Positions 29,862-33,950 of a DNA stretch of 33,950 bases are shown here, piece after piece. The notes under the pieces were generated by a model that saw only the letters and a list, made by a program, of their open reading frames with translations, did no database searches and was not told where the DNA came from. The number at the start of each line of letters is the position of its first letter. The stretch's first letter is position 1. Both the position numbers and the translations under genes were made by a program. This DNA is from a virus: the IMG/VR virus record IMGVR_UViG_3300044641_003268, positions 1 to 33,950 of that record; one strand, written 5' to 3'.

Positions 29862-30334
29862 CACGAAAAAGAAATAGAGCCTGTGTTAGGAAGACTACCC
29901 ACCAAGAACTGGCTTAGTGTTCGACGCGGCGCTTGACCGGATACGGCGTCGAGCGGGCTGCCAAGGTCTAGCGCGAGTCGGCTTCCGTCATGCTGAAAGC
30001 TAGTTACTTGAAAGGTCTCCTCTAAAAAGGTGGATGTTTCAGCATAGCCATCGGGCTCTAACCATACAGTCCGAATACGGATGATCCAGCGTTGGTCCGC
30101 CGCTTCTTGAATAAAGTTCAGCAGTAGGTCACTAACTGCAAAAACTAAAGAAGCGCGAATATTGCTTCCTTGTAAGTCAACACTGCTGCCGCTAAAGCCG
30201 AAGCCGGCGTACACGTAACTAGTGCCTGCGTAGCTACGGGCCTCGTTGGCGTGGAAATTTTGAAAGGCGTAACCGGTGGTGCCACCAGATGGAAGTTGGA
30301 ATTTGATGTAGGTGCCGATTGCGATTTCAGCCAT
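29861..30334 (-). CDS. Minor tail-tip protein (gpL-like by position, DUF1833-like)
   Basis: A 157-residue protein between tape measure and J-like genes, the place of gpL/gpK-type tip proteins in lambda-like tails. It is beta-rich with FSGSSVDLQGSNIRASLVFA, RIRTVWLEPDGYAE and a C-terminal LGSPLDAVSGQAPRRTLSQF, reminiscent of the PRR end of L/DUF1833-type proteins. The metal-binding cysteines of lambda gpL are absent. It starts one base after the tape measure stop. The family assignment rests mostly on position and the C-terminal pattern. Confidence 0.6.
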   Translation of the reverse strand: MAEIAIGTYIKFQLPSGGTTGYAFQNFHANEARSYAGTSYVYAGFGFSGSSVDLQGSNIRASLVFAVSDLLLNFIQEAADQRWIIRIRTVWLEPDGYAETSTFLEETFQVTSFQHDGSRLALDLGSPLDAVSGQAPRRTLSQFLVGSLPNTGSISFS

Positions 30335-30335
30335 G

Positions 30336-32732
30336 TCAGATGCCTATACCGCGACGGGTGCCAGGGTTGTTGCGGAGTGCGGCGAGGGTGCGCTGTTGTC
30401 CAAGCTTGGCACCCTCTTGGGCGGCAATGCGAGAGGACTGGAGCATGTCTTCCTCTGTCACAAAAGGAAGGTCGCCGCTACCCACTCGGCTGTACTTGAT
30501 TTCGGTACTTGTGGCGCCTGAAGTAAGCAGATTTTCAACGCGGCGTTCACGCTCAATAGTAGAGACGTTGCCAAGGGCTGCCCTGTTTTCGCTGAAACTA
30601 TCGGCGGATGTACCGGCGTTCAAGCCGCTGGCGGGGAGGGCTTGGCGGGAGGCGTAGAGAGCGGCAGTCCGATCGGACGGGACGATGGTTCCACTACGCC
30701 CTGGGACAAACAGTTCAGGGCCACGCTCACCAACAAGATATGTTGAACCGCCGGTGACGGGGCCACCATTGGCGCGTGGCTTAAACAAGCCGCCCAGCAA
30801 ACCGCCTCCAGTGCCGGTGCCGGACATTGCACCAAACAGCGCCATATTAATGGCTACGTCCAAGAGCTTATTGGCAATGTTTTTCAATACGCCACTAGCC
30901 GCTTCGCCCAGCGTCTTGGTGCCATCGACGGCGCCTTGTATTGCATCGACAATGCCCGATTTGATAGACATGCCAATGTCGGTGTATACGTCTTTGAGCT
31001 GCTGGGCGGCAGTCTTGGCCGCTTCTTGCTCTTTGGTAAGCTTTTGAATCTCGGCAATTTTCAAGCCAAGCGCCTGCCTATCTGCATCGGTTAGAACGAT
31101 GCCAGCCTTCTTAAGTGTGTTCTCAATTTCCAGCAGTTGCAGCGCTTGCTTCTGGGCTTCTGTCACAGCAGATACCTTGATCTTTTGCATGTCAAGGTTG
31201 GCTAGTGCATCAGCAATGGCCGCTTGCTGCTGGCGGTACTGCTCTTCTGCCTTGCCTGTTTGCTCGGCAAGCAGCGTATTGATCTCCAATTCAAGCCCGA
31301 GTCTTTTTGTCTTGAGATCATTGGTGGTCTCATCAAAGGCCAAGGCTGCACGTGCTTTGTCTTGCTCAGATGCGATAATCTCTGCTCGCACTCCTGCCCG
31401 TTTAGTCAGTGTTTCATCAATCGCGCCAATCTGATACTTGATATTGAGCAGTTTTGACGAGTATTCAACCATCCGTTGTGCCTGCTGCGGATTCTCGCTT
31501 GCGGCTGCGGTGTTCATCATCTTTGCAGTGGCCGCAGACAGTTTTGCCTGCTGCTCTTGCAGCCTGCGCCCGATATTGCCGCCGATTAGATCGTCAATGT
31601 TGAGCGCTTTGCTGCGTTTCTCCTTCTCAGTTCCTGGCAGCAGTGCTGGGGTCGCAGGTGTAGTGGCTTGTCGTGGTGGCAGCAGAGTGCTACGCCCAGT
31701 TGGTGCCACAAGGTCTAGTTTTTTGTCAAGGTCTTTTTGTAAGCTGGCTCGAAGCTTGCGCAATTCAACAATCTTTCCTTGTATTAGCTTTTCTGCGTAT
31801 GGAGATGCGCCTTTGAGTTGCAACTGATTAGTGGCGATCATTTTGTCAAGATCGCCGATCTGCTGCTGCAGTGTTCCTATGTCCTGTCCTCGCAAGTCGG
31901 TAAGGAAGTTTTTATACTGCTGCTTCATGAACTGCAAGTTGCTGGCAAAGCTGTTCGCTAGTTCTGTCAGGTCTGTAATAACTTGGGAAATTACGGGCGA
32001 GAGGGTCTTGCCAATTTCGCGAGCGAGGCCGTCGATGGAATCTTGCAAGGTGCTGAACTTGCCCTGCAATGTATCACTCTGCGCAATGGCGCCATTGGCA
32101 TATTTGCCGCCTGCATTGGTCAGTCGAATAACCGCAACCTCGACTGCCTCGGCCCCAATGCGGCCTTTGCTCAGCGCTTTTTGGAATTCCTCTCCAGACA
32201 GCCCATACATCTTGCGCAACTCTTCCTGTAGCGCAATGCCGCGCTCTTGGAACTGCAGCAACTCCTCGCCCTGCAGCCTGCCTTTGGCCTGCACTTGGCC
32301 GTAGGCAGTAACCAAGCCTTGCAGTTCAGCGCCAGTGGCGCCGCTGACATCAGCCAGCCGTTTGGTGGTTTCGACTACCTTGTCGGCCTGTATGCCAAAC
32401 GCCTGTAGTCGCTTGGCCGAGTCAATCAGCTCAGCGCTTGTAAATGGCGTTACAGCACCCAGCTGCTGCAGCTTTTTGATGATCTGCGCAGCTTTTTCTG
32501 CGCTGCCGGTCAATACCTCAAGGCTGCGCGTTTGGCTTTCTAGCTCAGCCGTCTTGGCAAATACAAACTTAAATGCTTGCAGTGCCCCAAAAGCAATTGC
32601 AAGCTTGCCAGCGGCAGCGGCAATACCATTGAACGCCTTTTCTGTCGCGCCTGCCTGCGACTGCACCTCGCGCAGTTTGCTGACAGCATTGCGGCTGTCA
32701 ACGTTAATCGCGACATTAGCGACGACAGACAC
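30336..32732 (-). CDS. Tail tape measure protein
   Basis: A 798-residue protein that sets tail length and is ejected into the host. GTG start at 32732. Residues about 60-260 match the tape-measure domain (LEVLTGSAEKAAQIIKKLQQ, FTSAELIDSAKRLQAFG, LQGEELLQFQERGIALQEEL). Long helical regions follow, and a glycine-rich hydrophobic stretch near 635-655 (INMALFGAMSGTGTGGGLLG). The C-terminal YLVGERGPELFVPGRSGTIV is a motif typical of tape measures. Using the usual rule of about 1.5 angstrom per residue, a tail of roughly 120 nm is expected. The gene follows the chaperone pair, as in lambda. Confidence 0.92.
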   Translation of the reverse strand: MSVVANVAINVDSRNAVSKLREVQSQAGATEKAFNGIAAAAGKLAIAFGALQAFKFVFAKTAELESQTRSLEVLTGSAEKAAQIIKKLQQLGAVTPFTSAELIDSAKRLQAFGIQADKVVETTKRLADVSGATGAELQGLVTAYGQVQAKGRLQGEELLQFQERGIALQEELRKMYGLSGEEFQKALSKGRIGAEAVEVAVIRLTNAGGKYANGAIAQSDTLQGKFSTLQDSIDGLAREIGKTLSPVISQVITDLTELANSFASNLQFMKQQYKNFLTDLRGQDIGTLQQQIGDLDKMIATNQLQLKGASPYAEKLIQGKIVELRKLRASLQKDLDKKLDLVAPTGRSTLLPPRQATTPATPALLPGTEKEKRSKALNIDDLIGGNIGRRLQEQQAKLSAATAKMMNTAAASENPQQAQRMVEYSSKLLNIKYQIGAIDETLTKRAGVRAEIIASEQDKARAALAFDETTNDLKTKRLGLELEINTLLAEQTGKAEEQYRQQQAAIADALANLDMQKIKVSAVTEAQKQALQLLEIENTLKKAGIVLTDADRQALGLKIAEIQKLTKEQEAAKTAAQQLKDVYTDIGMSIKSGIVDAIQGAVDGTKTLGEAASGVLKNIANKLLDVAINMALFGAMSGTGTGGGLLGGLFKPRANGGPVTGGSTYLVGERGPELFVPGRSGTIVPSDRTAALYASRQALPASGLNAGTSADSFSENRAALGNVSTIERERRVENLLTSGATSTEIKYSRVGSGDLPFVTEEDMLQSSRIAAQEGAKLGQQRTLAALRNNPGTRRGIGI

Positions 32733-32741
32733 AGCGCAACC

Positions 32742-32927
32742 CTACCGCCTTTGCTTCATTCTACGCTCCTGCTCCTCGTTTTGAAGCTCAAAGTAGCTGC
32801 TCCAAATCAGCAGCTCCTCTAGCGTCACCTCTTGATTGAGCTTGGCCAAGCTATAGCCAAGCTCCTTTGCAACGCCAAGCTGCAGCAGTAGCAAATTATC
32901 TTTACTTAGCTCCTTCTTTAATGCTTT
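32742..32927 (-). CDS. Tail assembly chaperone, T-like extension (probable frameshift product)
   Basis: An open stretch of 61 codons in the +1 (or -2) frame relative to the upstream chaperone, ending nine bases before the tape measure start. It encodes NLLLLQLGVAKELGYSLAKL, then NQEVTLEELLIWSSYFELQ and a basic end, typical of the T part of lambda-like G-GT chaperones. No ATG or GTG start is available; a TTG at 32894 would give 50 residues but has AAGGAG 15 bases away. The frames can be joined in the A-rich 32929-32913 region. The stop of this frame is at 32928-32930, so the shift must occur after it. Production as a fused protein is inferred. Confidence 0.65.
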   Translation of the reverse strand, partial: KALKKELSKDNLLLLQLGVAKELGYSLAKLNQEVTLEELLIWSSYFELQNEEQERRMKQRR

Positions 32928-33258
32928 TCATGTCCAGTTGCTCAGCATCCTCAGGGTTAGTGATGATTGCCAGCATCATGCCTTGCAGGTCAGCATCTAA
33001 CACCTCTTCCTTGAGTTCGGCAATTTCTCCGGCCGCAAACAAGCGCTTGCCGGTGTCGTCCACGGCCTTGGTAACTAGCAAGTTCAATGCAAAGCCATTG
33101 GTGTTGCTGCCACCGGGCATGTTCTCTGCGCGCTCGCGTTCGGCCATTGTGAGTGGCGCGGAGTAAAACTCAAAAACGCTGCCATCGGTTAGCGTTACAG
33201 CCCGCTTGGTTGGCGTCAGGTTGGCTGCTTTTTTGAGGCGAGCGAGCGCGGATCCCAT
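32902..33258 (-). CDS. Tail assembly chaperone, G-like
   Basis: A 118-residue protein between major tail and tape measure genes, the usual place of the G chaperone that keeps the tape measure soluble. Typical helical pattern: SALARLKKAANLTPTKRAVT, SVFEFYSAPLTMAERERAEN, then an Ala/Leu/Glu-rich helical end with a DDTGKRLFAAGEIAELK stretch. ATG 33258 has no obvious ribosome-binding site. It lies 33 bases downstream of a strong terminator, so it is probably expressed at a lower level than the tail tube gene. The 3' end overlaps the T-like extension in another frame. Confidence 0.75.
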   Translation of the reverse strand: MGSALARLKKAANLTPTKRAVTLTDGSVFEFYSAPLTMAERERAENMPGGSNTNGFALNLLVTKAVDDTGKRLFAAGEIAELKEEVLDADLQGMMLAIITNPEDAEQLDMKSIKEGAK

Positions 33259-33290
33259 AAAAGTTGATGAGTTAGGCGTACTCTAAGCAC

Positions 33291-33316
33291 AAAAAAGCCC
33301 CAGCGCAAGCCGGGGC
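33291..33316 (-). terminator. Rho-independent terminator after the major tail gene
   Basis: On the minus strand GCCCCGGC, loop TTGC, GCTGGGGC (33316-33297) makes an eight-base stem with one G-T pair, followed by six T (33296-33291). It starts ten bases after the stop of the tail-tube-like gene and ends 33 bases before the chaperone start. Partial read-through would give much more tube protein than chaperone, as the structure of tails requires. Confidence 0.85.
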
Positions 33317-33325
33317 AATTTGCTA

Positions 33326-33950
33326 TCAAGCGCTGGTACTGAAATCAAACGTCGGCACGCCAGCCGGACGGAAGGCAATTTCCACCTGTTGGGCATCGTC
33401 AGGATTGACGTTCAGGCTGGCTGAGGTCAGCACTGCATCCATGGCGATACTGCGGCTCAGCGCCTCAGTCCCCTGCTTGTCGGTGTACAGCTTGAATGCG
33501 CAACCCACCTGCTGACGCTGCAACACGTCTTCCACCATGCGGTTAGACAGTGCAGCGTCTTCGTTGGTCACGTAGACGGTGGCAGTGCCATTGCCGTCGG
33601 CAAAACCAGGGATGTAGGCACGGAAGGGTGCATACTGCCCAGCGGCTTGGCCGATGGTGGTCACGTCAATCTCAGCGCGGCTGATCTCAAAAGACCAAGA
33701 CTGCACTTGCCCAACGGCGGCGTAGTCGGCGTAGTACACCTCAAACTCGTTGGGTGCCACTGCCGTGCCGTCGTCAGTGATGGCAAGGATGGTGCCACCA
33801 GCAGACGTGGAGACGGTCAGCGCACCAGTGGCAGCCGTGTAGGACAGCACGTAGTAGGTGGTGGCTGCATCAATGGGAGACGGCAGCGTACCAGTGCCGG
33901 ATCCGCCAGTCTGGCTGTTGATGACGCGGAACTTGACCGGATCGCCAGCC
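33326..33950 (-). CDS. Major tail-tube-like protein (5' end outside window)
   Basis: At least 208 residues; the reading frame is open to the right edge, so the start is missing. An internal GTG at 33850 is not the start, because protein-like sequence (VKFRVINSQTGGSGTGTLPS) continues upstream. The tail-tube motif order is visible: YYADYAAVGQVQSWSFEISR, EIDVTTIGQAAGQYAPFRAY, GNGTATVYVTNED, then AVLTSASLNVNPDDAQQVEI and a final FRPAG. It precedes a strong terminator and the chaperone and tape measure genes, exactly where the major tail protein belongs in siphoviruses. It is related to the proteins at 25280 and 24192. Confidence 0.78.
   Translation of the reverse strand, partial: AGDPVKFRVINSQTGGSGTGTLPSPIDAATTYYVLSYTAATGALTVSTSAGGTILAITDDGTAVAPNEFEVYYADYAAVGQVQSWSFEISRAEIDVTTIGQAAGQYAPFRAYIPGFADGNGTATVYVTNEDAALSNRMVEDVLQRQQVGCAFKLYTDKQGTEALSRSIAMDAVLTSASLNVNPDDAQQVEIAFRPAGVPTFDFSTSA

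Overview
This window is part of a double-stranded DNA tailed-phage genome (or prophage) with a long, probably siphovirus-type tail. The host is probably a GC-rich picocyanobacterium (Synechococcus/Cyanobium type). The host call rests on three things: a full SigA-like sigma-70 gene whose region 1.2 looks cyanobacterial; small proteins carrying a TPPPEL...RAAQWG...ACCE pattern that I recall from picocyanobacteria and their phages; and a bifunctional GH24/M15 lysin and other small genes that match my memory of cyanophage gene sets. No database search was possible, so the host is an inference. I see no integrase, tRNA, rRNA, CRISPR array or insertion sequence.

Layout. (1) 4-2216, minus strand: a small ribbon-helix-helix-like protein and a primase-polymerase/VapE-type helicase. 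(2) 2233-2266: a short inverted repeat that can be read as two overlapping, oppositely directed promoters. (3) 2282-11137, plus strand: a tightly packed early block in which most genes overlap by 1-11 bases. It holds an SF2 helicase, an AT-rich multi-domain DNA-binding protein, a VRR-NUC nuclease, two small membrane proteins behind a duplicated promoter-leader cassette, a recombination set (exonuclease VIII-like nuclease, Bet/RecT annealase, SSB), an excisionase-like HTH protein, a DUF3310 protein, a run of small proteins of unknown function including tandem paralogues, a zinc-ribbon protein and finally the sigma factor. (4) 11123-11543: two small divergent genes.

(5) 11517-33950, minus strand: the late block, transcribed from the right edge leftwards. 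In transcription order it holds the major tail-tube-like gene (cut by the window edge), a strong intrinsic terminator, the tail assembly chaperone pair (with an apparent frameshift), tape measure protein, an L-like tail-tip protein, a large J-like tip protein, three further tail proteins (two with tail-tube-like motifs), a 1510-residue fibre, an S74-chaperone fibre, small structural genes, a collagen-like and a YadA-like fibre protein, the lysis cassette (coiled-coil membrane protein, holin, unknown protein, two-domain lysin) and a dCTP deaminase.

How it may work together (inference): early genes are started by host-like promoters near 2240, 4850 and 5180. They build a replication and recombination apparatus and end in a phage sigma factor, which could redirect host RNA polymerase to the late block. 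The late promoter should lie beyond the right edge. Terminase, portal and capsid genes are also outside the window.
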